A stretch of DNA of 33,813 bases from Tolypothrix brevis GSE-NOS-MK-07-07A. GTDB taxonomy: Bacteria; Cyanobacteriota; Cyanobacteriia; Cyanobacteriales; Nostocaceae. The DNA lies in NCBI GenBank assembly GCA_019358985.1, contig JAHHIJ010000051.1, positions 1-33,813 on the forward strand. The letters run 5' to 3'. The position numbers were made by a program, and so were the translations under genes. Shown in pieces: positions 24,858 to 33,813 of the stretch (position 1 is the stretch's first letter; every line of letters begins with the position of its first letter). The notes below the pieces were generated by a model that did no database searches, was not told where the DNA came from, and saw nothing but the letters and a program-made list of their open reading frames with translations.

Positions 24858-26369
24858 TTAGAACTCCATTCGCTGATATTCAGCTACGGAGGATGCTGCG
24901 GGTCTTGCACGCTGTCTAGCCCAGTCCCTAAGGGCTGTGACTTGTTCTTGCATCGTTCGTGACAGCGGCAGTGTTGCCTTCAGTGCAGCAATAATATCTA
25001 ACTGGGTGAACTCGCGCTCTTGGGCAAAAGCTTCGTACATTGCCGCAACGATCGCTTGTTCAATTTCTGCTCCCGAAAAGCCGTCAGACATCTTGGCTAG
25101 TTGTTCCAAGTCGAATCGAGCTATGTCTTCCCGGCGTCTCGTTAGGTGAATCTTGTATATATCTTGTCGTTCTTCAGGAGTCGGCAAATCGACAAAGAAA
25201 ATTTCATCAAAGCGTCCTTTCCTCAAGAATTCCCCAGGTAAGCGTTCAACTCTGTTGGCAGTAGCCATCACGAATACTGGAGATTTTTTCTCTTGCATCC
25301 AGGTGAGGAAAGAACCGAAAATCCGGTTGGAAGTACCACCATCGGAATCACCAGAACCACCACTACCAGCGAAGGATTTATCTAATTCATCAATGAATAG
25401 AATTGCTGGAGAAATGGATTCTGCTGTCTTCAAGGCGTTACGTAGGTTAGCTTCACTTCGACCCACCATTGAGCCGTCGTAAACTCGACCCATATCTAAG
25501 CGCAACAGGGGTAAACCCCACAGCCGAGAAGTTGTTTTGGCTATCAGCGACTTACCACAACCGGGAACTCCCAAAATTAACATTCCTTTTGGTTGGGGCA
25601 AACCATACTCTCTTGCTCTTTCTGTAAAAGCATTTGAGCGTTGCTTAAGCCACTTTTTCAACTCTTCTAAACCGCCTACAGCGTCAATGGTTGCATCCTC
25701 TTCGATGTATTCTAATATCCCATTGCGCCGAATTAGTTGCTTTTTCTCAGATAATACTATGTCTACTTCATCTTCCGTTAAACGCCCGATAGTTACCTGT
25801 GCCTTTCGGTAGACTTTTTCGGCTTCATCTTTAGTTAAACCTAAAGCTGCTCTGAGAAGCTTTTCTCGCGCTTCTGTTGTTAGCCGCCGTCCACGATTTT
25901 GGTCTAGATGCTGAGTTAATACTTTGTTTAACTCTGCCATATCTGGTAACTGAAAGTCAAGAACAACAACTTCTTTTTCCAGTTCTATGGGAACTTGCTG
26001 CATTGGTGACATCAAAACGATGGTTTTTTGCGTTCCTTTAAAGCTGGCGATCGCATCTCTTAACGATCTTGTTGTTGCAGGCGCATCAATAAACGGATGT
26101 AAATCTTTAAGAATAAATATACTTGGTTCTTTTTGCCGAATTATCCACTCAATCGCCGCTTCTGGAGAAACGGTATTATGCTGAGTTACATTCCGGGGTT
26201 GCCCATACTCCACGATGCCGTGAGTTACTGTCCATACATAAACTCGTCGCAGAGGCTTTAAAATTTGGGCGATTGTGGAAATTGATTGCTCTGCCCGCTC
26301 TTCCTCGGAGGTCACAAGGTAGATTAAAGGGTATTGAGCTTGAATGAGGATATTTAGCTCTTCTTTCAT
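24858..26369 (-). CDS. ycf46: Ycf46-like AAA+ ATPase
   Basis: This is a 503-residue AAA+ ATPase conserved in cyanobacteria and red-lineage plastids. An N-terminal nucleotide-binding-like domain (1-200, starting MKEELNILIQAQYPLIYLVT) precedes the classical AAA module: Walker A GVPGCGKS (267-274), Walker B LFIDELDK (324-331), a sensor-1 region (VMATANRVERLP) and the arginine-finger loop LRKGRFDE (382-389). Length and layout are normal. The role is unsettled; links to photosynthesis and CO2 utilisation have been proposed for cyanobacterial Ycf46. It lies between a ribbon-helix-helix gene upstream and ycf35 downstream, all on the minus strand. Confidence 0.93.
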   Translation of the reverse strand: MKEELNILIQAQYPLIYLVTSEEERAEQSISTIAQILKPLRRVYVWTVTHGIVEYGQPRNVTQHNTVSPEAAIEWIIRQKEPSIFILKDLHPFIDAPATTRSLRDAIASFKGTQKTIVLMSPMQQVPIELEKEVVVLDFQLPDMAELNKVLTQHLDQNRGRRLTTEAREKLLRAALGLTKDEAEKVYRKAQVTIGRLTEDEVDIVLSEKKQLIRRNGILEYIEEDATIDAVGGLEELKKWLKQRSNAFTERAREYGLPQPKGMLILGVPGCGKSLIAKTTSRLWGLPLLRLDMGRVYDGSMVGRSEANLRNALKTAESISPAILFIDELDKSFAGSGGSGDSDGGTSNRIFGSFLTWMQEKKSPVFVMATANRVERLPGEFLRKGRFDEIFFVDLPTPEERQDIYKIHLTRRREDIARFDLEQLAKMSDGFSGAEIEQAIVAAMYEAFAQEREFTQLDIIAALKATLPLSRTMQEQVTALRDWARQRARPAASSVAEYQRMEF

Positions 26370-26462
26370 ACTATCGACCTACGTGAGACCTTATAAAGAC
26401 AGTAATGACATCGTTGATAATGGCAACCGAAGAATTATAAATGTAATATTCATAATTCCGGT

Positions 26463-26807
26463 CTAGCAAGGAACTAATTCTTCCTCACCTTTTGGAAAAA
26501 CTTCGTCCTCAACCATTTCCTTGACGGGTAAATGCTCTTGAGTTATTCCTGCTTGATTGCTATTAGCTACCAATTCTCTGTCGCGTAAGAGTAATGAACT
26601 CTCACAACTTGGACAGGAATAAACTCTATGAGTTCGTCCATATGAAGAAGTTTCTACTTCATCAACTAATTCTGAATTTGCCAGGTAGAACACGAGGGCA
26701 CGTTCTGCAAGTTCTGACATTGGTTCAGAATCTACTGCTGAACGAATTTTCAGTTTCCTGTGTAGTTCTGGCGACAAATATAAAGTAACCTTTTGCTTCG
26801 TTTGCAT
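26463..26807 (-). CDS. Ribbon-helix-helix protein with a Cys pair
   Basis: The first 45 residues (MQTKQKVTLYLSPELHRKLK, then SEPMSELAERALVFYL) are a typical RHH/CopG DNA-binding domain. A central YSCPSCESS pair resembles half of a zinc ribbon, and the tail is acidic (VEDEVFPKGEEELVPC) and ends in Cys. At 114 residues it is probably a dimeric transcription factor. It lies 93 bp upstream of ycf46 on the same strand and may regulate that cluster; no toxin partner is seen, which argues against an antitoxin. Confidence 0.78.
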   Translation of the reverse strand: MQTKQKVTLYLSPELHRKLKIRSAVDSEPMSELAERALVFYLANSELVDEVETSSYGRTHRVYSCPSCESSLLLRDRELVANSNQAGITQEHLPVKEMVEDEVFPKGEEELVPC

Positions 26808-27106
26808 ATAACTCTTGTTGGTCTTACCCGGGTATGTATTTCACGATATAGGTTTAGTTCTAGCTTGTCAAGACGGTAAAACGTTTTGACGCCAATTTCG
26901 TTACATTTCTTTACTTTACACAGAAACCTGATTTGTTGCAAATGTAGATTGATGAGAAAATATTAGCTATTTTGTTACACAAGCTAGGTAGAGTTCACAG
27001 ATATTGCTACTGTTTTGTTAAGTCAGAAGTTATCGAGCAAAAGTCTTATATGAGTTGATTTTCCGGCTGAGGCTCTGAGTATTTACATTCATTTGAAGGT
27101 GTAACA

Positions 27107-27640
27107 ATGTCTACCGCTACTAAAAGCTCTAGAAAAGGAAAAACTTATGCGATCGCCTCCAGGATTGGCAAAGCGATCGCCTTATCGTTAATCTTATGCG
27201 GCTGTAATGCACCCAGTTTCATCAACTCAGGTGTCACATGGAAAACTTATACTAATTCCCGTTATGGCTTTGAATTTTTATATCCCAGCACCTGGACTTC
27301 TTTACCACCGCCAGAAAATAATGATGGCATAGCCTTTGTATCACCGCAAAATACGAGAGTAGAAATTCGCGGTTGGGCAGGTAATCAGCTACCAGACGCC
27401 ATAAATACAGATAAAAACGCGAAAAAAACGATAAATCCCAACTTTAAAACGAACCAAGGAGTATCTGGAGTGCTAGAGGTAGAAGTTGGTAGCCAAGAAA
27501 GTTTGATGACACTGACATTAACAACTCCTCAAGTGAAATATTATTGGCAAGGGCGATCGCCAGCGTCCGAATTTAGCAATTATTATCGCGTGTTTTACTA
27601 TATCGCCCAGGAGTACCGCATTTCCCCATCTCCCCCATGA
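27107..27640 (+). CDS. Predicted lipoprotein, PsbP/DUF1795-like fold
   Basis: The 177-residue product has a basic N-terminus, a hydrophobic stretch (GKAIALSLIL) and a lipobox LCGC with Cys33 as the likely lipidated residue. The mature part contains WKTYTNSRYGFEFLYPSTW, wording shared with PsbP-like and related small beta-rich domains, so it probably sits on the periplasmic or lumenal side of a membrane. No precise function is assigned. HIP1-type sites fall within the N-terminal codons. It is followed by sqdB 64 bp later on the same strand. Confidence 0.75.
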   Translation: MSTATKSSRKGKTYAIASRIGKAIALSLILCGCNAPSFINSGVTWKTYTNSRYGFEFLYPSTWTSLPPPENNDGIAFVSPQNTRVEIRGWAGNQLPDAINTDKNAKKTINPNFKTNQGVSGVLEVEVGSQESLMTLTLTTPQVKYYWQGRSPASEFSNYYRVFYYIAQEYRISPSPP

Positions 27641-27677
27641 TTCTGTGCGAGAGGGGACACAAACCTGGTAGATTTAG

Positions 27678-28868
<1,191 letters not shown>

Positions 28869-28872
28869 AGCA

Positions 28873-29163
28873 ATGCGATCGCTTACTCTCTGGTTGTTAA
28901 TCATACTACCAGGTATGGCAGCTAGCACTATCAGCGTCTACTACCTAATTCCGGAATGGGTAGTGCTAGATGCTAGCTATAAGCATTATCAGCAAATAGC
29001 TAAGTCTTCATCTTCGACGGTGAATGACTTACTAATTGCTGAAGCAGCAGAAAACAGACACAGAATAAATTGTTTTGCTGAAGGTGTGGGAGTTTTGTTA
29101 GGTGGGGTTATTGTCGCTATTGGCATTCATGGCATTTGCACCTTGCCTAACAAAACCTCTTAA
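28873..29163 (+). CDS. Small membrane protein of unknown function
   Basis: The 96-residue product has two hydrophobic helices: the N-terminal LTLWLLIILPGMAASTISVY and the C-terminal GVGVLLGGVIVAIGIHGICT. The polar middle (SYKHYQQIAKSSSSTVNDLL) would lie on one side of the membrane. I chose ATG 28873, four bases after the sqdB stop with AAGGA in front. The frame is open further upstream but only within sqdB. Tight linkage suggests co-expression with sqdB; no family was recognised. Confidence 0.65.
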   Translation: MRSLTLWLLIILPGMAASTISVYYLIPEWVVLDASYKHYQQIAKSSSSTVNDLLIAEAAENRHRINCFAEGVGVLLGGVIVAIGIHGICTLPNKTS

Positions 29164-29168
29164 TTTGA

Positions 29169-29384
29169 ATGGGGAAACCTGACATGCAACTAGCTCGGTT
29201 GCCTAAAACTGGTCGCCATATCATAGCACAATATGACGACCATTCAATAGTTGTTTATCAAGCTCATCGTCCGGAAATTGGTCATTTTGCCGCCACCCAT
29301 AATTATTTTGGCGGAGAATTTAAACGCGATCGCAAGTTCGTTTGCTCTGTTATATCTGGTAAAAATTATTATGCGTTGCCCTAA
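29169..29384 (+). pseudogene. DUF4291 N-terminal fragment
   Basis: The frame opens with MQLARLPKTGRHIIAQYDDH, then SIVVYQAHRPEIGHFAATHN and YFGGEFKRDR, a clear match to the first quarter of DUF4291 proteins (about 190-200 residues). The match ends abruptly after GGEF, where the family continues into a conserved RMSWIKPNFLWMM stretch that is absent. The last 20 residues are unrelated. A palindromic element follows within 10 bases. This is a 3'-truncated remnant and probably non-functional. Confidence 0.75.
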
Positions 29385-29390
29385 ACCCTT

Positions 29391-29422
29391 GTAGAGACGT
29401 AGCGATGCTACGTCTTTTCTAC
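29391..29422. repeat. GTAGAGAC palindromic element (TAGCGA core)
   Basis: GTAGAGACGTAGC is followed by GATGCTACGTCTTTTCTAC. The core GACGTAGC pairs with GCTACGTC, while TT has been inserted in the right end. It lies between the DUF4291 stub and sqdX. Confidence 0.8.
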
Positions 29423-29562
29423 AAGATGTCTAATGGGAAGAATGATCGTCACCCAACCCATCTGGGGCAAAATTATAAAGACGCGCCATATAGTTTACCC
29501 TGTAATTGATATCGAAATCCAACAAAAGCTGGGATTAACCGCCTTTACTGAAATAGTAGTTT

Positions 29563-30693
29563 ATGAGAATTGCCTTACTCACCGAAACCTTTTTGCCCAA
29601 GCTTGATGGGATTGTGACACGCTTAAGTCACACCATAGACCATTTACAGCGCAACGGCGACTCTGTGCTAGTGATTGCCCCTGAGGGTGGAATTACTGAA
29701 TATAAAGGAGCAAAAGTATACGGCGTAACTGGCTTTCCCTTGCCGCTGTATCCAGAGTTAAAAATGGCACTTCCTCGCCCAGCAATTGGCTATGAATTGG
29801 AAAAATTTCAGCCACATATCATTCATGTAGTCAATCCGGCGGTTTTAGGATTAGCGGGGATATTTCATAGCAAATTAAATAATATTCCCTTAGTAGCGTC
29901 TTATCATACGCACTTGCCGCAGTATCTTCACCATTATGGCTTGGGAATGTTAGAAGGCTTTTTATGGGAATTGCTGAAAGCGGGACATAATCAAGCCGCG
30001 TTGAACTTGTGTACCTCTACAGTGATGATGGAGGAATTGACGACACACGGTATAGAAAGGGTGAATTTGTGGCAAAGAGGAGTAGATACAGAATTATTTC
30101 ATCCAGATTTAGCCAGTGAGGAAATGCGATCGCGTTTATCGCAAAATCACCCAGAAAGCCACCTCCTGCTATACGTCGGTCGTCTTGGTGCTGAGAAAGA
30201 AATTGAGCGCATCAAACCAATTTTAGAAGCAATTCCCGCAGCCCGTTTGGCATTGGTGGGAGATGGTCCCCATCGTCAAGCACTCGAAAAACACTTTGCT
30301 GGGACAAACACTAATTTCGTCGGTTATCTTACCGGCAGAGATTTAGGTTCTGCTTTTGCGAGCGCTGATGCTTTTATTTTCCCTTCCCGTACAGAAACGT
30401 TAGGATTAGTATTATTAGAAGCAATGGCTGCTGGATGTCCAGTAGTAGCAGCTCGTTCAGGTGGAATTCCTGATATTGTTACAGATGGGGTGAATGGGTA
30501 TCTTTTTGAACCAGAAGCTGATATCCAAAGTGCTATAACCGCTACTGTTCGACTTCTAGAACAGAAACAAGAACGAGAAATCATCCGTCAAAATGCCCGA
30601 CTCGAAGCCGAACTTTGGGGCTGGGCATCTGCCACACGCCAGCTACAAGATTACTATCAGAAGGTGCTTTACTCTGAATACTCCAAAATCTAA
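29563..30693 (+). CDS. sqdX: Sulfoquinovosyltransferase (sulfolipid synthase)
   Basis: SqdX transfers sulfoquinovose from UDP-sulfoquinovose to diacylglycerol, the last step of SQDG synthesis at the thylakoid or inner membrane. It is a GT4 glycosyltransferase of 376 residues: MRIALLTETFLPKLDGIVTR, PHIIHVVNPAVLGLAGIFHS, SYHTHLPQYLHHYGLGMLEG, the nucleotide-sugar loop LLYVGRLGAEKEIE and the E-x7-E region FPSRTETLGLVLLEAMAAG. The ATG at 29563 is canonical. A heptamer tandem repeat overlaps its last codons. Confidence 0.95.
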   Translation: MRIALLTETFLPKLDGIVTRLSHTIDHLQRNGDSVLVIAPEGGITEYKGAKVYGVTGFPLPLYPELKMALPRPAIGYELEKFQPHIIHVVNPAVLGLAGIFHSKLNNIPLVASYHTHLPQYLHHYGLGMLEGFLWELLKAGHNQAALNLCTSTVMMEELTTHGIERVNLWQRGVDTELFHPDLASEEMRSRLSQNHPESHLLLYVGRLGAEKEIERIKPILEAIPAARLALVGDGPHRQALEKHFAGTNTNFVGYLTGRDLGSAFASADAFIFPSRTETLGLVLLEAMAAGCPVVAARSGGIPDIVTDGVNGYLFEPEADIQSAITATVRLLEQKQEREIIRQNARLEAELWGWASATRQLQDYYQKVLYSEYSKI

Positions 30694-30712
30694 AATCTAA
30701 AATCTAAAATCC
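30685..30712 (+). repeat. AAAATCT heptamer repeat overlapping the sqdX stop
   Basis: Three AAAATCT units followed by AAAATCC run from the last sense codons of sqdX (Lys-Ile) through its TAA stop (30691-30693) to just before the cyclase ATG at 30715. The repeat therefore forms the whole sqdX-cyclase spacer. Confidence 0.85.
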
Positions 30713-30714
30713 TC

Positions 30715-33651
30715 ATGACACTTCCCAGTCCTGGTAGCGTCCTGGCTACATTAACTGAACTTACTCAAGTTAATCGCACCCACGCGCTAGTGAGTCGTGT
30801 CAAAGACCTTTCTGTAAACGAATTTATTTGTTTACTAGATTTTATTACCGCAGAGTTCCAGCAATTTCTTAGGGCAATTGAACTAATTAATAATGAAGCC
30901 CTAGAAACAATGCTGGAGAAGATTCTAGAGGCGATTACACTTAAAATTGGTCAAATTCTCCAAGCTGAACATACTACGATTTTTTTGGTTGACCAAGATA
31001 AAAATCAACTGTGGTCAAAAGTTCCCCAAGATAACACCCAAAAACCTTTAGAAATTCGCACTCCCATATCTGTAGGCATTCCCGGTCATGTTGCTAGCAC
31101 GGGTGAATATTTAAACATATCTCAAGCCTCTACTCACCCTTTATTCAGCCCAGAATTAGAAAAGCAAATCGGCTACAAAATCCGCAATATTTTATGTATG
31201 CCAGTTGTCAGTAGCAAAAATCAGATAGTGGCAGTGGTACAACTAGCAAATAAAGCGGGAGATATTCCTTTTAATTATGATGATGAAGAACGTTTTCATA
31301 ATTTTGCTTCTTCCATTGGTATTATCTTAGAAAGTTGCCAATCTTTCTATGTAGCAGCTCGCAATCAAAGAGGTGCTACGGCACTTTTGCGGGCTACTCA
31401 AACATTAGGGCAAAGTCTCGATTTAGAAGCTACTTTACAGATAGTAATGGAGCAAGCCCGGATTTTAATGCAAGCAGACCGCAGCACGCTGTTTTTGCAT
31501 AGGAAAGAAATGGGTGAACTTTGGACGAAAGTAGAGGTAGTTGATCGCTCAACTATGGTGGAAATCCGCATCCCTGCTAATCGTGGTATTGTCGGTTATG
31601 TGGCATCTACTGGTAAAGCTTTAAATATCTCGGATGCTTACAAAGACCCTCGCTTTGACCCAACTACAGATAGAAAAACTGGTTATATAACTCGCAATAT
31701 TCTCTGTTTACCAGTATTTAATTCAGCTAATGATTTAATTGGGGTGACGCAGTTAATTAATAAGCACCAAGGTAGCTTTACCTCTTCGGATGAAGAGTTT
31801 ATGAGAGCATTTAATATCCAAGCAGGAATTGCGCTGGAAAATGCTCGTTTATTTGAAAGTGTGTTGTTAGAAAAACAATATCAAAAAGACATTTTGCAAA
31901 GTCTATCTGATGCGGTAATTTCTACAGATATGCAAGGGCGAATTGTCACAATTAATGATGCAGCTTTAGAGTTACTTGGTTGTCCTTCAGCAGAAGTTAA
32001 TGCCAAAAATAACAAGCCTTTGTGGGAAAAAAATTTGATTAATCGGCTGGTTTGGGAGGTTGTGCCGATTGACAATTTGCAAATGCGATTGGAAGATAGT
32101 TTAAAAACTGGTGCAAGACATTATGTGCCAGAGCAAAGTTTGATAGTGGCACTGCATAAAGTTAAAAGTAGAGACGCGATTAATCGCGTCTGTAGAGACG
32201 TTCCGCCGGAACGTCTGTACGATAGTGAAAAAATAGGTAGAGACGTTCCGCCGGAACGTCTGTACGATAGTGAAAAAATAGGTAGAGACCTTCCGCCGGA
32301 ACGTCTGTACGATAGTAAAGAAATTGGTAGAGACCTTCCGCCGGAACGTCTGTACGATAGTAAAGAAATTGGTAGAGACCTTCCGCCGGAACGTCTGTAC
32401 GATAGTAAAGAAATTGGTACAGACGTTCCGCCGGAACGTCTGTACGAGAATAAAGAAATTGGTAGAGACGTTCCGCCGGAACGTCTGTACGAGAATAAAG
32501 AAATTGGTAGAGACGTTCCGCCGGAACGTCTGTACGATAGTAAAGAAATTGGTACGGATGACATTTATATTTTGGCAGTAAGCGATCGCATAAATCCAGA
32601 TATATTTATCCCCTGGAATCAACTACTTACCCCTCAATCTGAGTTATTAACTTCTGCTGATGTCAAAAAAATAGAACGCAGCACGAATCTGACTGTCAAC
32701 CCCTTAACGAACCCAGAAGGGCAGGTACGCGGTGGTTTGGTGGTGCTAGAAGACATCAGTCAGGAAAAACGGATGAAAACTACAATGTACCGTTACCTTA
32801 CCCCCCATGTGGCAGAGCAAGTTCTGGCACTGGGAGAAGATGCTTTAATGGTAGGTGAGCGCAAGGAAGTCACCATTTTGTTTTCTGATATTCGAGGCTA
32901 CACCACACTAACAGAAAATCTCGGTGCGGCGGAAGTAGTTTCGCTACTAAATCAGTATTTTGAAACGATGGTGGAAGCGGTTTTTAACCATGAAGGGACT
33001 TTAGATAAGTTTATTGGGGATGCTTTAATGGCAGTGTTTGGGGCGCCGTTAACGCTAATGGAAAACCACGCTTGGAAGGCTGTACAATCGGCGTTGGATA
33101 TGCGAAAACGATTAGCAGAATTTAACCAACGACGGATTATTCAAGCAGAACCAGAAATTCATATTGGGATTGGTATTAGTTCTGGGGAAGTGGTTTCGGG
33201 TAATATTGGTTCCCAGAAACGAATGGATTATACGGTAATTGGGGATGGTGTGAATTTAAGTTCGCGCTTGGAAGGAGTAACTAAAGAATATGGCTGCGAT
33301 ATTATTTTAAGTGAGTTCACTTACGAATTGTGTAGCCATCGCATCTGGGTACGGGAGTTAGACAGGATTCGCGTTAAGGGTAAACATCAAGCGGTGAATA
33401 TTTATGAATTAATAAGCGATCGCTCTACTCCCCTAGACAACACCACCCACGAATTTTTATCACATTATCGTGCTGGACGTGCCGCTTATTTATCGCGTCA
33501 CTTCAAAGAAGCGATCGCCTGTTTTGAAGCCGCAAAACGCATCCGACCCACAGATAAACCTGTTAATATCCATCTAGAACGCGCTCGTAATTACCAACAA
33601 ACACCTCCCCCAAATTCCTGGGATGGAGTCTGGACAATGGTTACAAAGTAG
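30715..33651 (+). CDS. cya: Class III adenylate cyclase, GAF-GAF-PAS-cyclase, with an in-frame palindrome array
   Basis: This 978-residue enzyme should make cAMP. Order: GAF-A (about 65-215), GAF-B (235-385), PAS (390 onward, split by the repeat array at 485-612 and resuming to about 695), the cyclase domain (715-910) and a C-terminal TPR-like helix pair (AGRAAYLSRHFKEAIACFEA). Both GAFs keep the NKFDE signature (from Asn179 and Asn349), so cyclic-nucleotide binding is plausible, as in Anabaena CyaB1/CyaB2. Metal-binding Asp725 (FSDIRGYT) and Asp769 (GDALMAVFG) are present, and Lys765 and Asp838 fit ATP rather than GTP. Without the array the PAS reads IVALHKVKS...YILAVSDRINPDIFIPWNQ, so the insertion is in a loop between strands. 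The stop TAG lies in a second array. The ATG is at 30715. Confidence 0.93.
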   Translation: MTLPSPGSVLATLTELTQVNRTHALVSRVKDLSVNEFICLLDFITAEFQQFLRAIELINNEALETMLEKILEAITLKIGQILQAEHTTIFLVDQDKNQLWSKVPQDNTQKPLEIRTPISVGIPGHVASTGEYLNISQASTHPLFSPELEKQIGYKIRNILCMPVVSSKNQIVAVVQLANKAGDIPFNYDDEERFHNFASSIGIILESCQSFYVAARNQRGATALLRATQTLGQSLDLEATLQIVMEQARILMQADRSTLFLHRKEMGELWTKVEVVDRSTMVEIRIPANRGIVGYVASTGKALNISDAYKDPRFDPTTDRKTGYITRNILCLPVFNSANDLIGVTQLINKHQGSFTSSDEEFMRAFNIQAGIALENARLFESVLLEKQYQKDILQSLSDAVISTDMQGRIVTINDAALELLGCPSAEVNAKNNKPLWEKNLINRLVWEVVPIDNLQMRLEDSLKTGARHYVPEQSLIVALHKVKSRDAINRVCRDVPPERLYDSEKIGRDVPPERLYDSEKIGRDLPPERLYDSKEIGRDLPPERLYDSKEIGRDLPPERLYDSKEIGTDVPPERLYENKEIGRDVPPERLYENKEIGRDVPPERLYDSKEIGTDDIYILAVSDRINPDIFIPWNQLLTPQSELLTSADVKKIERSTNLTVNPLTNPEGQVRGGLVVLEDISQEKRMKTTMYRYLTPHVAEQVLALGEDALMVGERKEVTILFSDIRGYTTLTENLGAAEVVSLLNQYFETMVEAVFNHEGTLDKFIGDALMAVFGAPLTLMENHAWKAVQSALDMRKRLAEFNQRRIIQAEPEIHIGIGISSGEVVSGNIGSQKRMDYTVIGDGVNLSSRLEGVTKEYGCDIILSEFTYELCSHRIWVRELDRIRVKGKHQAVNIYELISDRSTPLDNTTHEFLSHYRAGRAAYLSRHFKEAIACFEAAKRIRPTDKPVNIHLERARNYQQTPPPNSWDGVWTMVTK
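32168..32551 (+). repeat. In-frame array of eight 45-bp palindromic units within the cyclase gene
   Basis: A leading element of another core type (GTAGAGACGCGATTAATCGC, from 32168) is followed by eight 45-bp units starting at 32192, 32237, 32282, 32327, 32372, 32417, 32462 and 32507. Each unit holds the palindrome GACGTTCC-GCC-GGAACGTC, then GTACGATAGTAAAGAAATTG or a close variant. Three units have GACC for GACG, which breaks one pair. A partial ninth start (GTACGGATG) follows at 32552. The translation is RDVPPERLYDSKEIG repeated (residues about 493-612), with D/E, S/N and V/L variants. The frame is never broken because 45 is divisible by three. Confidence 0.97.
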
Positions 33652-33813
33652 AGACGTGACCGCGGAACGTCTGTACGAAAGTCGCGGTAGAGACGTGACC
33701 GCGGAACGTCTGTACGAAAGTCGCGGTAGAGACGTGACCGCGGAACGTCTGTACGAAAGTCGCGGTAGAGACGTGACCGCGGAACGTCTGTACGAAAGTC
33801 GCGGTAGAGACGT
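33623..33813 (+). other. Open frame through the 39-bp array, running off the window
   Basis: ATG 33623 overlaps the cyclase end in the +1 frame and reads MESGQWLQS, then RDVTAERLYESRG repeated, without a stop to the end of the window (63 codons). The same array frame inside the cyclase encodes RDVPPERLYDSKEIG. There is no strong Shine-Dalgarno. It may be an accident of a repeat whose unit is a multiple of three, and I do not call it a gene. Confidence 0.3.
33648..33813 (+). repeat. 39-bp palindromic tandem array at the cyclase 3' end (incomplete)
   Basis: Four identical 39-bp units start at 33648, 33687, 33726 and 33765, plus the first 10 bases of a fifth at 33804. Each has GTAGAGACGTGACCGCGGAA followed by CGTCTGTACGAAAGTCGCG. 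The first GTAG supplies the cyclase TAG stop codon. The array is cut by the window edge, so its true length is unknown. CGTCTGTACGA is shared with the 45-bp array, including the G that replaces the usual C in GTCTCTAC. Confidence 0.97.

Noticed and set aside
32101-32622. Long minus-strand open frames across the cyclase repeat array (also 32121-32564), and a plus-strand frame 32324-32581
   Set aside because: They exist because the 45-bp unit is a multiple of three and lacks stops in several frames. They have no ribosome sites and encode only the repeat. The cyclase frame with its flanking domains is clearly the real one.
32168-33813. CRISPR-like array
   Set aside because: Units repeat completely, with no unique spacers between constant repeats, one array is translated, and no cas genes are present. 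They are tandem palindromic repeats.

Overview
The window reads as chromosomal DNA from a filamentous, probably heterocyst-lineage cyanobacterium. Supporting signs are the many HIP1 octamers (GCGATCGC, for example at 151-158), the sulfolipid genes sqdB and sqdX, a low-CO2-inducible NDH-1 CO2-uptake operon, the plastid-related genes ycf35 and ycf46, an xisI gene, heptanucleotide tandem repeats, and a GAF-GAF-PAS adenylate cyclase like those of Anabaena. No tRNA, rRNA or CRISPR array was recognised.

Layout. 1-8400 is mostly housekeeping: glyQ, ilvN (minus strand), an alpha/beta hydrolase, argJ, ffh, rpsP and a KH-domain RNA-binding gene. Between the hydrolase and argJ lie two identical 96-bp units, each with its own promoter and terminator, which look like twin small-RNA genes. 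Between argJ and ffh is a gene remnant split by a small inverted-repeat element that itself carries a second palindromic repeat. 7800-8230 holds an internally deleted IS200/IS605-type element and two large hairpins. 8400-11450 is a MarR regulator, a wrecked HlyD/EmrA-type adaptor gene and an intact MFS exporter. 11660-16990 (minus strand) is the operon ndhF3-ndhD3-cupA-cupS. 17360-19420 carries a Uma2-family nuclease gene and a family-10-like glycosidase gene. 19720-24240 is accessory: a ZorA/ZorB-like membrane motor pair, two unrecognised genes (one with a possible PD-(D/E)XK core) and a solitary xisI. 24370-26810 (minus strand) is ycf35, ycf46 and a ribbon-helix-helix gene. 27100-30690 is a lipoprotein gene and the sulfolipid cluster sqdB / small membrane gene / DUF4291 stub / sqdX. 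30715-33651 is an adenylate cyclase.

The strongest unusual signal is a family of short palindromes with constant ends (GTAGAGAC ... GTCTCTAC) and differing but self-complementary cores. Single copies sit in many intergenic gaps. The family has also expanded into an in-frame array of eight 45-bp units inside the PAS region of the cyclase, and into a second array of 39-bp units that begins at the cyclase stop codon and runs off the window. Both unit lengths are multiples of three. In two genes (ndhD3 and the cyclase) the stop codon TAG is supplied by the element's own GTAG end. Other points of interest are the twin small-RNA locus and the ZorAB-like pair that lacks the usual Zorya effector genes.

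All calls rest on reading the sequence and on recalled family knowledge. No searches or computations were run.
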